From: Jaltomata sinuosa | Lineage: Eukaryota; Streptophyta; Magnoliopsida; Solanales; Solanaceae | Assembly: GCA_003996215.1 (NCBI GenBank) | Contig: QJPP01000028.1 | Location: forward strand, 372,001-436,000 | Length of the DNA stretch: 64,000 nt | Reading direction: 5' to 3' | Shown: positions 23,765 to 34,974 of the stretch, in pieces | How the letters are laid out: the number at the start of each line of letters is the position of its first letter | How positions within the stretch are numbered: the first letter of the stretch is position 1 | The notes under the pieces: model-generated | The model's database searches: none | Seen by the model: the letters and a program-made list of their open reading frames with translations, nothing else | What the model was told of the DNA's origin: nothing | Translations under genes and position numbers: made by a program

Positions 23765-24621
23765 CATATTGACTTTCTCTCGCCCTACTTCTAAAGATAG
23801 ATAGAAAAGGTTGGAGAGAATTTCAGAAAGTCATTCTCTCCTTTTTAAAGCTGCGCAAGGCGGCCCCTGAGAACAAAGCCCCACCTCTCTTTTCCCCCTT
23901 TTAATAAAGGACCCTCGCCTCGCTTCTTATTCATTTGTGGGTCTGGACCTGATTTTTTTTTTCAATTTCGAGAATCAACCAACGGAAAAATCCGTAGCCC
24001 AGGTGACTCACAACCTCCCCCTCGCCCAAATAAATGAAATGGGATGAATCAAATCAATAAGCTTTTTGATTGATTCAGGGCGCAGCGAAGCCAAATTCAA
24101 TCAAGGAAAGGGTACTCACATTTTAATACATAGTAGGGCCCCAGAACGCTAAAAGGTGGGGGAACAATATTTCTCTGTAAATCTATTCGGATGATATGCT
24201 AATTTATGTAGCCGAGTCACGAGGACTTCTTCTTCTACTCCCTTCCCGGAAGATAGAGGGGACAAAGACCAGAAACTCTTCTCTAAATGTGGCTCATAAC
24301 CGGTACTGGTGCAGTGAGGTATTCCAGTTGAGATTCCCAAACTTTGATGATTATCTCGTCGTATCTAAACCAGTCAATTGATTTAAAAATAGCACGCTCA
24401 TATCACTTTTCGTTCATTTTTGCCACGAAAACATAGCCGCCATAATAAGAAGCAGGCAAAGCAGCTAGAAGTACTCGCTTCACGCCCTTGAATTATTATT
24501 CACGAATGAAATTGGGAAAGCCAACAAAAAGATTCGATTCTGACTTCGTAGAGCCGGTGCTGCTGTTGGCTGCGCGTAGGGACGTCCCTCACTCCCGTCC
24601 CGGGGCACTAAGGGGCTTTTG

Positions 24622-24681
24622 TCCGAAACAACCTGCTACAAAACTACCGAGCAGGGGTAAAAATACGATAAGTAGATACAT
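24622..24681 (-). pseudogene. nad5: 5' end fragment of mitochondrial nad5
   Basis: On the minus strand the codons from the ATG at 24679-24681 give MYLLIVFLPLLGS-VAG-FG, the start of NADH dehydrogenase subunit 5. Similarity stops after about 20 residues and the following sequence is unrelated. It is therefore a truncated fragment at a recombination or insertion border, non-functional in the nucleus. Confidence 0.75.
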
Positions 24682-24873
24682 AATTTCGAGTGTGATCAGA
24701 CAATCAAAAATCAGACAATTACAGAGCGGCATACCGGAAAAAAAAGCAAAAAATAAGAATGAAGAACGAAACTTGAAGACAAGCATACAGACAGTGACAC
24801 AGATCCATTTCTGCTTTCATTTCCTGCTAGTTTGGTTGCACTTGGGCTTAAAAGAGACTTTCCAATCTTAATC

Positions 24874-24960
24874 TTAAGGCTATTGGTATTGCTTCAAACC
24901 ACTTGGTGAAGTAGTCTGTAGCGGTGATAACAAAATGGTGACCATGACTAGAATGGAAAG
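24874..24960 (-). mobile_element. Ty3/gypsy integrase fragment
   Basis: Read on the minus strand this gives HGHHFVITATDYFTKWFEAI, the conserved integrase core segment of gypsy-type retrotransposons. Only about 29 codons remain. Retrotransposon fragments of this kind are common in plant mitochondrial genomes, so it may have come in with the mitochondrial DNA. Confidence 0.7.
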
Positions 24961-25110
24961 GCGTAGGTACGAAAGAGGCCGCCTTCTCTCAGGCCAGCAG
25001 TCTTCTACTTCTAGTCGACTGATCTATGACGGGCTTCCCTCTTTCCTTGGCTCTGCTCGCTCGTCTACGCTCCGCCCAGCAAGTAATAATTGAAAAATTC
25101 TGTTTTCTTA

Positions 25111-27119
25111 CAGTCAAGTTTTCGCTCCTGCATTAAAATTTAAAACGATTTCAAAAAAAGGCAATCAATCAGAAAAAATAAAAAATATGGAAATAGTGAA
25201 TCAAGATCTATATGGATCCCTATCTTTATCTCTGTCCCACATTCCTATAGCCTATCACATTCTCTAATAGTCAGTAGGAAAGAATTTTTTGTCCTTCCGC
25301 ATAAATAAAAACTATTAATGTACACCTCCTAAATAAATAATGTACAAACCATTAAAGCAGCAAAACACATAAAATGACCAATTTACCCCTATGATAAAGC
25401 AGGCACGTTAACGATGTTCTGCTTGCTTAGCTTCCAACTCGCTCTTATATAATAAGAGAATATAGCAAGAGTTTATAATTATAATATATAATGATTTAGA
25501 ATTTTTTTTGTTTCATTTTATATCTATTTATTTGGAATTGTATTGATTCGCTTGAATTTGCTTTGTATCTGTTTACTTTGATATATAGATGAATTGATAC
25601 AAAGTGAACATATATAAAACGAATTGATACATTGATACAGAATGAATCAATACACTATATCGTAAAATTCTTTTAAATAAACTATTTACTACTTTTGTAA
25701 TTAGCCTAACTATTAACTATAATTAATAATTAGGGTTCAAAGTAGCGATATTTCTAAATTTCCTCTAAAAAAATTGCATACATACTTATCATGATACTTT
25801 GATAAAATTTGGTAATATTTTTTATTATAAATTTAATGACTTATTATGATATCTAAATAAAATTATATATATATTTCTATCATAAAAGTAATTTAGTGAG
25901 AGTTTAAATTTTCTATGTTTCGGTTTATATCTGTTCATTTCGAGCTGAATTAATTTGCACTATATCAATGTATCAATTTGCTCCGTAGTATCTATTCACT
26001 TTGATACAAAGCGAATAAATACAAAACGAGTTGATATGTTGATATAGAATGAACGGACACACAATAAATTATATATATTTATAATAAAAATAATTTAATA
26101 ATTATAATACGATAAAATAAAAATTGAGTGATCATCCGTAAAACTCTTCCGAGGCCACCAACTACGGTTTGCTCCACACGTAGATTATAGATTTATAGTT
26201 TAAGTCAAGGCAACCATGCCTTCGTTTTATTATTTTTATTTTATTTTTCCGTGTGCAATTGTATAATATAAAAACAATCCTTGTTATATAACATTTTCTT
26301 CAACAACTATTTAGGGGCAAAAATAAGAAAGAAAGAAAATTGAATGACATAAAAACAAAAATGATTTGTGTGAAGGGTATGTTTGGCGTGAAGGACAATA
26401 TTTTTCTAAAAAATATTTTGTTGAAAAAAGGGTTTTTTATTTATGATCTAGTATTCGACAAGTAAGCAAAAAAATATTATTCCAATAATATTTATATGTA
26501 ATCAAGATACTATTTGAGAGGATGGAGTAGGGAGTAGGCTTTCGGGGATGGTGGGGGGTGGGATCGTCAAGAGGTGGGGATTGGGGATGTTGGATGGGTG
26601 GAGAGGAGACGATAAACTTGAAATTCACTTATGAATTTTGTTTTTCCTAATTTCATAGAGAAATATTTTTTTCTCATTTTGTAAGGAGCGTGTTTTTCTA
26701 GAAAAAATATTTTTCAAAATATTTTAACCAACCAAATTATTAAAATTAAAAAAAGATTTTTTGATAAATGTTTTTCTCCATACTAAACACACTCAAAGAG
26801 TAATTTTGTTTTCTTGACAATATGACATGAATTTACGATAAAAAATTATTCGTACACAATAATTATATTAAATTTACAAATTTTATTGTGTTAAGCTATG
26901 CTCGATTCGCATGTATTTAATATCTAGACTCACGCTGGAGGCACATTAAATAACGTGACACCAGTTCCTTAATTAAATTTATCAGTAAATTTCATTTATC
27001 ATCTATTAGTATTGAGAAGTCCTTTATATTGTCTTGGCAAGGTTGAGAAGTGATTATATATATACATCCTCTCTAGTTGATGGCTCAAAGATGTCATTTA
27101 ATCTGTTACATGATTGACC
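25111..27119. other. AT-rich spacer with one TIR element
   Basis: No gene is seen. A MITE of the AAAATATTTTTC family lies at about 26370-26810, with ends GGGTATGTTTGGCGTGAAGG and the near complement CTCCATACTAAACACACTC; its core is G-rich on the plus strand. The block 25500-26060 has repeated GAATTGATACATTGATACAG-like words in two diverged copies. Confidence 0.5.
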
Positions 27120-27124
27120 TCCTT

Positions 27125-27785
27125 AAAATAATACTTCGTCTATTTTAATTTATTTGTTTTACTTCTTCTTTTTCGTTCGTTTAAAAAAGAATATTTTTTT
27201 CTTTTTTGATAACTCCTTAGTTCTAACTTTTCACATGATATGTTTAAGATCACAAAATCCAAAAGTCTTAGGCTGTATTTGCTATGAAGGAAAATATTTT
27301 CCGGAAAATATTTTCTTATTTTTTCATGTTTGGTTGGACAAAGTTTTTAAAAATATTTTCTCTAGGAAAACAAGTTCCTCAAAAATGAGAAAAATGACTT
27401 CCTTAATTAAAATAGGGAGAACAAGTTCTGTAAGTGACATTCTATATATGTTTATTATATCCTCCCATCCACCCAACGCCCCCAACCCCTATCCCTTGAT
27501 CATGACCATCCCACCCCCATCCACCCCCGAGGCGCCACACCTCATATCCTCCCACCCTTATAGTTTTTTGCTAGATTACATATTAGTGCTTTTGAGATAG
27601 CACTTTTTTTTGCTCACTTACAAAAAATTAGAAAAATAAGTACGAAATCAATTTATTTTCCAAGAAAATATTTTTCATGGAAAATATTCTCCTTCATACC
27701 AAACACATCCTTATTTTCTTTCTTAAAATTTGTGTCAAGTTAAAACCAGACAAACAAATTAAAACAGTGAAAGTATTTAATAAAG
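27125..27785. mobile_element. Stowaway-like MITE with a second MITE inside
   Basis: The outer ends are inverted: CTTCGTCTATTTTAATTTATTTG on the left and CAAACAAATTAAAACAGTGAAAG on the right. The inner element runs about 27276-27715, with ends GGCTGTATTTGCTATGAAGG and CCTTCATACCAAACACATCC. It is flanked by CTTA on both sides, a likely target duplication. The inner element interrupts the ...AAAAGTCTTA/TTTTCTTTC... sequence of the outer one. Confidence 0.65.
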
Positions 27786-29103
27786 ATGACATAATGATCT
27801 CCCAAATTTTTCTTAGATTATAACTAAAGGAGGAATGATCTTGTATGCATAGACAGAGATTGCATTTTTGGCCCTATGATTCCAGCAATTGGTGATTAAG
27901 TTCCTCAAGTTAATTCTTGAGTGAGCAATTTGGGGTAGGAAAACAAGTTTCTCCCATTAGATGACAGTTAGTGTCAGTGAAACGCTCTGCATTCTAAAGG
28001 ATATATAGGCTATAGACAAAGCAGTTCATTTACTTTGTAAGGATTAAACCCGAAGATTAGTGACTTATGCGCGTCATGATTGTTGTAAGTTAATTATTAT
28101 CACAAAAGATATTATCAGTTTACGTGTTTTGGTTGTTGTTCTGCGTGTAAGTGGGAAGGTATTAAGACCATCTCTCAACCAATGCACCACTCAATCTCTT
28201 TTGTACATGTGTGCCTTCAGATAATTAATATTAGATATATTTAAAAAATTATATAAACAATATATCGAGTTTAGTTAAATGATTACGGGTTCACGTGACC
28301 CCTTTTTAACACATAAATTCGCCACTGCTCCCATGACAGTATTATAAGTGGGATGTGCTACGTCTTATATACTCTCTCGTTTAATTTGTTTGTCTTATTT
28401 TATTTTTTTAGTCTGTTTCAAAAAATATCTCTCTCTCTCTTTTCACATAACATATTTATAACCACAAAATTAAAAAATATTTTAATACATTCTACGTATT
28501 TATCAGAAGGTTGAGCGTACGAAACTAGCTATTTCTACCTTCTATGTTTATTGCATAAATATTGTGGAACTACGAAAGAATAATGCAAAGTTTGATAACC
28601 AAACAAAAAGGAAGATAAAATGCTTTCAATGGGAATGAGAGTGATCAACAAGCTAATCAAGGAAAAGAACAGACCATAATTCATAAACAAGATATCGAAA
28701 TATCTTAAGATGTCGCATTGATAAATCACATATCGTCATATTATTTTTATAAATAAATATTTGCGGTTACAAACTTTCAGATACACGTAATTTTATAAAA
28801 TCCACTAGTCAACAAGTATTAATTAGTTATTCTTTAATATAATCCTTTCAGAACAATCTCTTCATGCCAAGCATGAGTCGATTTTTACAAAATTTTAAAT
28901 GACACGTCTTTTTCTAACAAAATATAAACTTATGGGTCAAGTTTTACATTTTTAAAAAATAACTAAAATCATGATTTGATATTCCAAATCATGCTTTTTG
29001 GAGAATTTGGTCATGCTCCCAGATCGCATGTCCAAACGCAAGCTAAAAGTGTTGGAGTTGGGCCCAAGCTTTAGTGAGAATTTTGGTTGTAATGTAGTTA
29101 CGT
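27786..29103. other. Intergenic spacer
   Basis: No gene is supportable. Fragments of the foldback family (ACGTGACCCCTTTTTAAC, 28290-28330) and a Stowaway-like half (28370-28500) are visible. The remaining sequence is featureless AT-rich DNA. Confidence 0.4.
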
Positions 29104-29372
29104 ACTCCATTCGTCCCATATTAGTTAACCACCTTACTAAAAATAGTTATCGCATATTAGTTGGTCACCTTATTAAATCAAGAAAGTATTAATTAAGTTT
29201 TTTCCATATTACCCTTGCAATTAATTCTTTCTGAAAGTGTTCACACTTGTTTGTAAAGTGCCAAAGAAATTTCTCAAAGGGTAAATTAGTAAAACTACTT
29301 TCTTGTTTATGATTTTTTTAACATGCTTGTGAAAAAGAAAGTGACCAACTAATATGGGACAGAGGGAGTATA
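29104..29372. mobile_element. Stowaway-like MITE
   Basis: The ends are inverted repeats: TACTCCATTCGTCCCATATT on the left and AATATGGGACAGAGGGAGTA on the right, about 265 bases apart, flanked by TA-type target sites. No coding content. It lies about 230 bases downstream of the AAA-ATPase stop codon. Confidence 0.8.
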
Positions 29373-29598
29373 TATCTTGCAACTCTTTTCCACGCATAAA
29401 AATATCAATTTTTTCAAGTTAAATGCATATTCAATTATCAAATACTTTTTTTTCGATTCAACTTCAAATACTACCTTTTTTCCAATTATCCCAATTTTTT
29501 TTTATGTCCGAACGCCTACTTAATCTAGGCATACAATTATTTTTCAAAATAAAATTGAAAAAACACAATCATAAAGTAAATTCGAACTTTGCTCCTTA

Positions 29599-31586
29599 CT
29601 ACTCATTTTCTTCCTCCCCCTCATCAACCTTGGCCTCTTCATGTTGTTTCTTCTTCATATGAAGAAAATCAATCAAGCCTTTAAGTGCAATGTCAACTTC
29701 ATCATCCTTCATCACTTGCTCTGCCACCTCAGCCGGTGTCACCGCGGTAGTTCCGATTAAATTTTCAATTTCTTCAAAAAGTTGATGCTCTGTAATCCCA
29801 AGGTAATTCGAAGCAAGAAGTCTGAAGCCACAAGGAGTGCAATATGACATGTGAATGTGCACGTCCATTCGTCCTGGTCGCAACAATGCTGGATCGAGCT
29901 TTTCCACGTGATTTGTCGTGAAAATTATAATCCTTTCATCGCCACAACTTGACCATAATCCATCAACGAAGTTCAGCAAACCGGACAATGTCACCTATAA
30001 CAGTAAAAAAGATAAGAGAGAAAACATGTTGACGTTTATATTATTGCATTTTTATTGGGCCGCGAAAAAAGTCTCACATTGGTAATAGTGTCCCTGGGCA
30101 AGAATGAGACCAACAAGTTGGTGTTGAGAGTAACAATTGACTCCTTTTCTGGAATTTTACTCTTAGCAACTCCTATGTTCGATGCAAGATGTTGTCTAAT
30201 TAGACAATGAATTACAAATGTTTGGAAAAGTTCTAATGCTATTTCGCGAGGCAATCAACATTGATGTAATAAAATTGAAGGACTACGACAATGACAGAAC
30301 ATACTTAATAATCGACTCGTTTGTCAAGCAACCTCTAGCCTCATCTTAGTGACGCGCCATGTGGTACTAGGTTTGAGGGGCTTGTCAATCTTCCATGATG
30401 GACTATGTGGAGCTGAGTATGAGGGAAATATTTATTTGTAGTTCGAACAAATCCTTTTGTTGGTGGTCAAGAAAAACAATGTGAACTTGACCCGAAGGAA
30501 ATTATACCATATCATGCTACGAGTATCTTTGGAGCAACATGAGAGCCAAGAAAATGTGAAAAAGATAAAGACACTAACCTTGCTTCCTTCCTCATGAGAT
30601 TCATTTGAAGGATCAGCTCCGCGACTAGACAACTTTTCTTGCAAATCAATGGTAGCATCAATATCCTCCACCACCAGAATGGACTTATTGGCGGTTGCCA
30701 CCAGCAAGCGCCTTAGGTCCGTGTTCTTCTTCACCTCTGTCAACTCCAAATCATATATATCAAAGTTCAAGTAATTCGCCATAGCTGCAATCAAACTCGA
30801 TTTCCCTGTCCCCGGAGGACCATACAACAAATACCCTCTTTTCCACGCTTTCCCAACTTTCCTATAATATTCTTTCCTTTGCACAAATCTGTCCAAATCC
30901 TTTAAAATCTCATCTTTTTGATCTGAATCCATTGCTAATGTCTCGAATGTAGCAGGATGATCAAGATTCACCGGTGTCCACACTGCACTAAGGTCATGCA
31001 TATTCTCATAATCCATAGTGTGGATTTTTAGTGTCCTTGTTTGGAGTTTTTGCAATTTCGCCTCGTTGATAATGTAAGGCAAGTAACATTCGAGGACAAA
31101 GTCCTTGTTTTTTCGATGAAATGTGAGTTCATAGGATCTAACCTCGGATCTCAGAGTGGAATTCATGTCACGCGGATTGTAAAAATACTCTCTTGATGAT
31201 TGAACTTGTTTACATGCCCAAATCCACTTGAATTTACGACCCTTGTAATAGTCAATGACTTCCTCGTTACGTTCCATGCTCTGGTTGAAACTCTTCTCCT
31301 TCTCCGGTTTGCTTATTTTGAAACGACGAGTGTCAGGAGAGAGCTTCGAGCCTACGTAAATTTGGGCAGATTCGTATACTTCGTTGCTCACCATCCCATC
31401 AAATTCGTCAATCACCATAGTCAGTTGATTCGAAAATTTAATAAAAACGCTTCTAAGGCCAAAAAAAAGATAATCTTGAACTTCTAGTGGAAGATTTTGT
31501 GCCACCATTACCATTGCAGCAGCAGAGCCAACTGCTGATATCACAGTTTTGGCAATTGCCATTTTTGATTCACCAGAAGAAGACAT
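29599..31586 (-). CDS. BCS1/AATP1-like AAA-ATPase, 2 exons
   Basis: Exon 1 is 30579-31586 (336 codons) and exon 2 is 29599-29994 (131 codons plus stop), 467 residues. The intron of 584 bases has donor GTTAGT and acceptor TATAG, and the join GSK-VTLSGLLNF keeps the frame. A hydrophobic N-terminal segment (11-30) precedes the ASD-type domain. The AAA module has Walker A GPPGTGKS (256-263), Walker B ILVVEDID (303-310), the sensor TTN (362-364) and the arginine-finger region RPGRMD (375-380). The C-terminus is acidic and lysine-rich. Plant members sit in mitochondrial or ER membranes and are often induced by stress or pathogens; that is family knowledge, and target and role here are unknown. No break is seen. 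Confidence 0.9.
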
Positions 31587-31637
31587 GTTTGATTTTTTAA
31601 GAATTTGGGATTAAGGGGTTATTAGGAAATTAATCAA

Positions 31638-31645
31638 GATTATAT
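31638..31645 (-). promoter_or_regulatory. TATA box of the AAA-ATPase
   Basis: Minus-strand TATATAAT lies about 55-60 bases upstream of the start codon, a plausible position for a TATA box with a short 5' leader. The same word is kept at an equivalent distance in the inverted copy at 32906-32914. Confidence 0.5.
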
Positions 31646-32905
31646 ATCTCTTTAAGATGGGAACAGAATCTTGAAATGCAGTTAATTGATGATTACAACT
31701 GTGCTTTTCCTTATTGACAAGTAATTAGGAACATGCTAATTAATGAAATGTTGAAGGAAAGAGGATTGTAAAGCCACAAAAAGATTGATGAAAGATTAGA
31801 AAACTACAAAAGTCGATCGATTCCTAATGATCAAAGAATATTGAGCACTTTCCATGCAACGTCCCTCACGAAGGGCAGACTGATGAGGGCGGGTCAAGCA
31901 AGATTGACAGACTTCTAGGCTGGCAAGCTTCTGAAGATGAGGTGCACCTATATTACATGTTAAGGTAATTAGATTTCTCTGAAAATTGAATAGACGTCAT
32001 CGTCTTTTGATACGTTTCTAATAATTGATATACTTTGATTGTGAATGGTAGTAAACATGGATCATAACAGGGATCCTCCTATTACTCTCTAGGAAAGGTC
32101 TGGTAGATTTCTATGTAATATAAATTGGTTTGATAAATTTGGTAGTAATGTAGTTACTATATGGGGTAAAATTGGCCTAGGACGCGTGGCAACAATCGGG
32201 TAATCTAAAGGGCGACTGGCCTCGAGAGGCATTTCCGAGACGTCGGTGACAAAAGACGTATTCTCGTACGAAACAGGATTCCAACTGCCCACAGTGACGT
32301 GGCGCTAGGGAAAAAAAAGAGACAAGCCGGTCAGACTGTACAAGGACTGGACGAGCTTGTACGGAACTGCGCAGTGCAGAAGAATTAGCTGGTATTGTCC
32401 ACAACGGATAGGACGCTTGGCGCCTGAGCATAGGTCTAGGTATCATTGTGGCTTCAACTTGAAGCTTACTAAGGCAAAGGAAGGAGACCTCTTACTTTGA
32501 GTCCAAAATATGGCATATTTAAAAATGACAAAATCAAAAAGTATGGAATCAACATAGTTTTAAAGTGTTGTTGTTGTCAAAATAAAATACAAGGAAAGTG
32601 TTATGTGTACCACATCTTCAGAAGCTTACTGGCCTAGAAGTCTGTCAATCCTGCTTGACCCGCCCTCATCAGTCTGCCCTTCGTGAGGGGCGTCGCATGG
32701 AAAGTGCTCAATATTCTTTGATCATTAGGAATCGATCGACTTTTGTAGTTTTCTAATCTTTCATCAATCTTTTTGTGGCTTTACAATCTTCTTTCCTTCA
32801 ACATTTCATTAATTAGCATGTTCCTAATTACTTGTCAAGAAGGAAAAGCACAGTTTTAATCATCAATTAACCGCATTTCAAGATTCTGTTTCTATCTTAG
32901 AGTGA

Positions 32906-32914
32906 TATATAATC
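32906..32914 (+). promoter_or_regulatory. TATA box in the duplicated promoter
   Basis: Plus-strand TATATAATC lies about 61 bases upstream of the duplicated start codon at 32967, matching the arrangement in the parent promoter. The copied promoter could therefore still be active. Confidence 0.45.
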
Positions 32915-32966
32915 TTGATTAAATTCCTAATAACCCCATATCCCAAATTCTTAAAGAATAATCAAC

Positions 32967-33059
32967 ATGTCTTCTTCTGGTGAATCATTCCCAATTCAAA
33001 AGTCTGGGGCAAGGGTAATCTTGGAAACAAACTTGCAGTATACATTGAATGGCTCATAA
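32967..33059 (+). pseudogene. Truncated 5' copy of the AAA-ATPase
   Basis: From the ATG at 32967 the frame encodes 30 residues: MSSSGES as in the ATPase, then 23 unrelated residues before a TAA. Homology to the parent stops exactly after codon 7, so the repeat's break lies there. No ATPase domain follows. If transcribed it would give a short peptide or a non-coding RNA. Confidence 0.65.
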
Positions 33060-33169
33060 TGATACTCTTGCTACTTATTCTACAAAAAAAAAAAAACAAG
33101 GTTGCTGTGTATCCTTTTCATTCAAGCTAGCTATATTCAGCTGAAACATATACACGAATAATATACTAG

Positions 33170-34190
33170 CAAAGAGTTTCTGCAGCTCTAAACTCGGGAT
33201 CACTCATCTATGCTTTGCTGATGACCTACTGTTGTTTGCTAGAGGAGATACTAACTCAGTCCAGGCTATACACCAGTGCTTTCAACAATTTTCCTCCGTC
33301 TCTTGACTCAACGCTAACCTACAAAGATTATGAAGTTTATTTATAAGCTATATTTGGTCTGGAGAAGGGGTGATTACAAAAAAAGGTATCGGTAGCCTGG
33401 GACAACGTCTGTCATCCTTTAAGAGCTGGAGCGTGGTGGTTTGAATTTGGTAAATCTTCATGTGTGGAACAAAGCTGCTGTCTCTAAACTTTGTGGGGAT
33501 TTAGCTCAAAAAGCTGATAAGGTATGGATCAAATGGATCCATGCTGACTTATCAAAGAACAACAAATTTCCAACTGGAAGGCCCCTCAACAAGCTAGTTG
33601 GATGACTAAAAAGATCATAGAAGCCAAAGATATAGTTGATCAGATGCAACTTGCTTATAGGCCGGGGAACAGTTTGATTAGACAAGCATATCTTCATCTA
33701 CTGGGAGACCTACCAAGAGTCAACTGGAGAGGCCTTATGTATGGTAATGCAGCTCAACCTAACGCTATCTTCACAATGTGGCTGACGATACATGGGAAAA
33801 TTGTTGACTGCTGATAGATTACTGAAATGGGGACTAAAAGTTAATGGTACTTGTTGCCTCTGCCAATCCGCTGATGAATCCATAGTACACCTCCTCTTCA
33901 CTAAGTGTCATATATCTAGGAGCTTATGGAATAGTATGCTTAAATGGATCCACTGGCAGAATTTTGAACCAACAAACAGAGAAGATTTCCTTTGCATGGT
34001 GTATCAAGAATGGGAACGGGAGGTCTCAGATCGCTAAACTGTTTAAAATGTTGCTTGCTGAATGCATTTACGCATCATGGATTGAAAGGAACTGCAGAAT
34101 TTTTGTGAAGAAGAGCAGAAAAAAATCATGCATAGTATTTCCGAAAAGTCTAAAAGGAAAAAAGAAAAGAAAAGTTAATCAAACTTCCAA
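33170..34190 (+). mobile_element. L1-type LINE ORF2 remnant
   Basis: The stretch around 33195 gives THLCFADDLLLFARGDT, containing the FADD catalytic box of LINE reverse transcriptase. After a deletion, 33395-33600 gives VAWDNVCHPLRAG and NLVNLHVWNKAAVSKL. The region 33600-34110 carries the zf-RVT-like domain with CCLCQSADESIVHLLF and the SLW end. At least three frameshifts and a stop separate these pieces, so it is dead. It follows directly after the duplicated ATPase promoter arm. Confidence 0.8.
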
Positions 34191-34587
34191 GTGGGAACAA
34201 TACTCTGCGCTCACCTTATATTACTTCCTCCGTTTCATTTTAGAAACCTATACTTGACATCGGTGTGTCTCTTGGTCACCCCAATACAACATACCTCATT
34301 CGTGGTGACTTATAGGCCGAAGTGAAATGGAACTCAACCTTGAGCATGTATTACTCAATTATATCCTATAAATGATGGCATTGAACACAACATGGTATTT
34401 CCGAAAAGTTTAGAAAGCAAAAGCATGACTTTAGTTGCAATAGTCTAGAAAGCAAAAGCATGAATTTAAAAAGTATTCATTTCTTTCTCAAACTTGGTGC
34501 CAAATAAAACTCCGCCACATAAAATAAAATGGAATAGGTAATAAGATCGTCTATACTCACATATTTTCCCGGGGTAAGAGAGATCAC

Positions 34588-34870
34588 GACTTGTCATGCA
34601 TTGTGCTTAAATAACGGGATATTATTACGGCCAAGGACCTGAAGCTCGTCCCCTCCCCTGATATTTTCAGCATATTCCTTAATGTTCTTAACGGAATCTT
34701 CAAGTTGAGGGCTCTCTATAAGTTTGATACCTTTTAATGAATAAATATCGCGGAAACTAGATGGAATCTCCTCAAGCTTATGACATCCCACAGTTCTAAT
34801 TTCTCAAGTGCGGGAAAGGATTCCTCTCCAACCTCCCACTTGGAGAGTTGCATTTCTACTAACTGTTGGG
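34588..34870 (-). pseudogene. R1-like NLR fragment (LRR C-terminus)
   Basis: On the minus strand about 34594-34870 encodes SKWEVGEESFPALEKLEL, then after a frameshift GCHKLEEIPSSFRDIYSLK and ENIRGGDELQVLGRNNIPLF, the C-terminal LRR end of R1-type late blight resistance homologues. Only the last ~90 residues remain and the frame is broken near 34783. No NB-ARC is present. Confidence 0.8.
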
Positions 34871-34974
34871 AACTCGCTCGGTCAAGGGCGAAATTGATGG
34901 TGTATGAGCTTCAAAAGCCCTCTCCAATAACCTTTAGCTCCCATGTTCCTTCAACTACAACCAGCACGCTAAAA

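Larger units (their letters stand above)
23765..25110. other. Mitochondrial DNA insertion (NUMT)
   Basis: Base composition rises sharply here and the style changes to that of plant mitochondrial DNA: GGCGGCCCCTGAG..., CCCGTCCCGGGGCACTAAGG, GACGGGCTTCCCTC, GCTCGTCTACGCTCCG. It contains the start of mitochondrial nad5 (24622-24681, minus) and a short gypsy integrase piece. The flanks return abruptly to AT-rich spacer near 23760 and 25110. I infer a nuclear copy of a chimeric mitochondrial segment. The open frames in it (for example 24488-24871) lack family features. 25110-25290 could be further organelle sequence but I am not sure. Confidence 0.75.
31566..32987. repeat. Large inverted repeat of the AAA-ATPase promoter and first 7 codons
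   Basis: Arm A is 31566-31948 and arm B is 32604-32987, inverted, with a 655-base spacer. Identity looks high along the arms (about 380 bases) with scattered single-base changes and small indels. Arm A contains the ATPase promoter, leader and codons MSSSGES. Arm B holds the same on the plus strand, so the two starts face away from each other. The spacer's part 32160-32420 is GC-richer than its flanks and has no recognisable family. Confidence 0.9.

Noticed and set aside
24488..24871. 127-residue plus-strand open frame inside the mitochondrial insertion
   Set aside because: It runs opposite to the nad5 fragment and has no recognisable motif; most likely a chance frame in organelle spacer.
32177..32446. 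89-residue minus frame in the spacer between inverted arms
   Set aside because: Arises in a GC-richer stretch; no motif and a second overlapping frame of equal quality.
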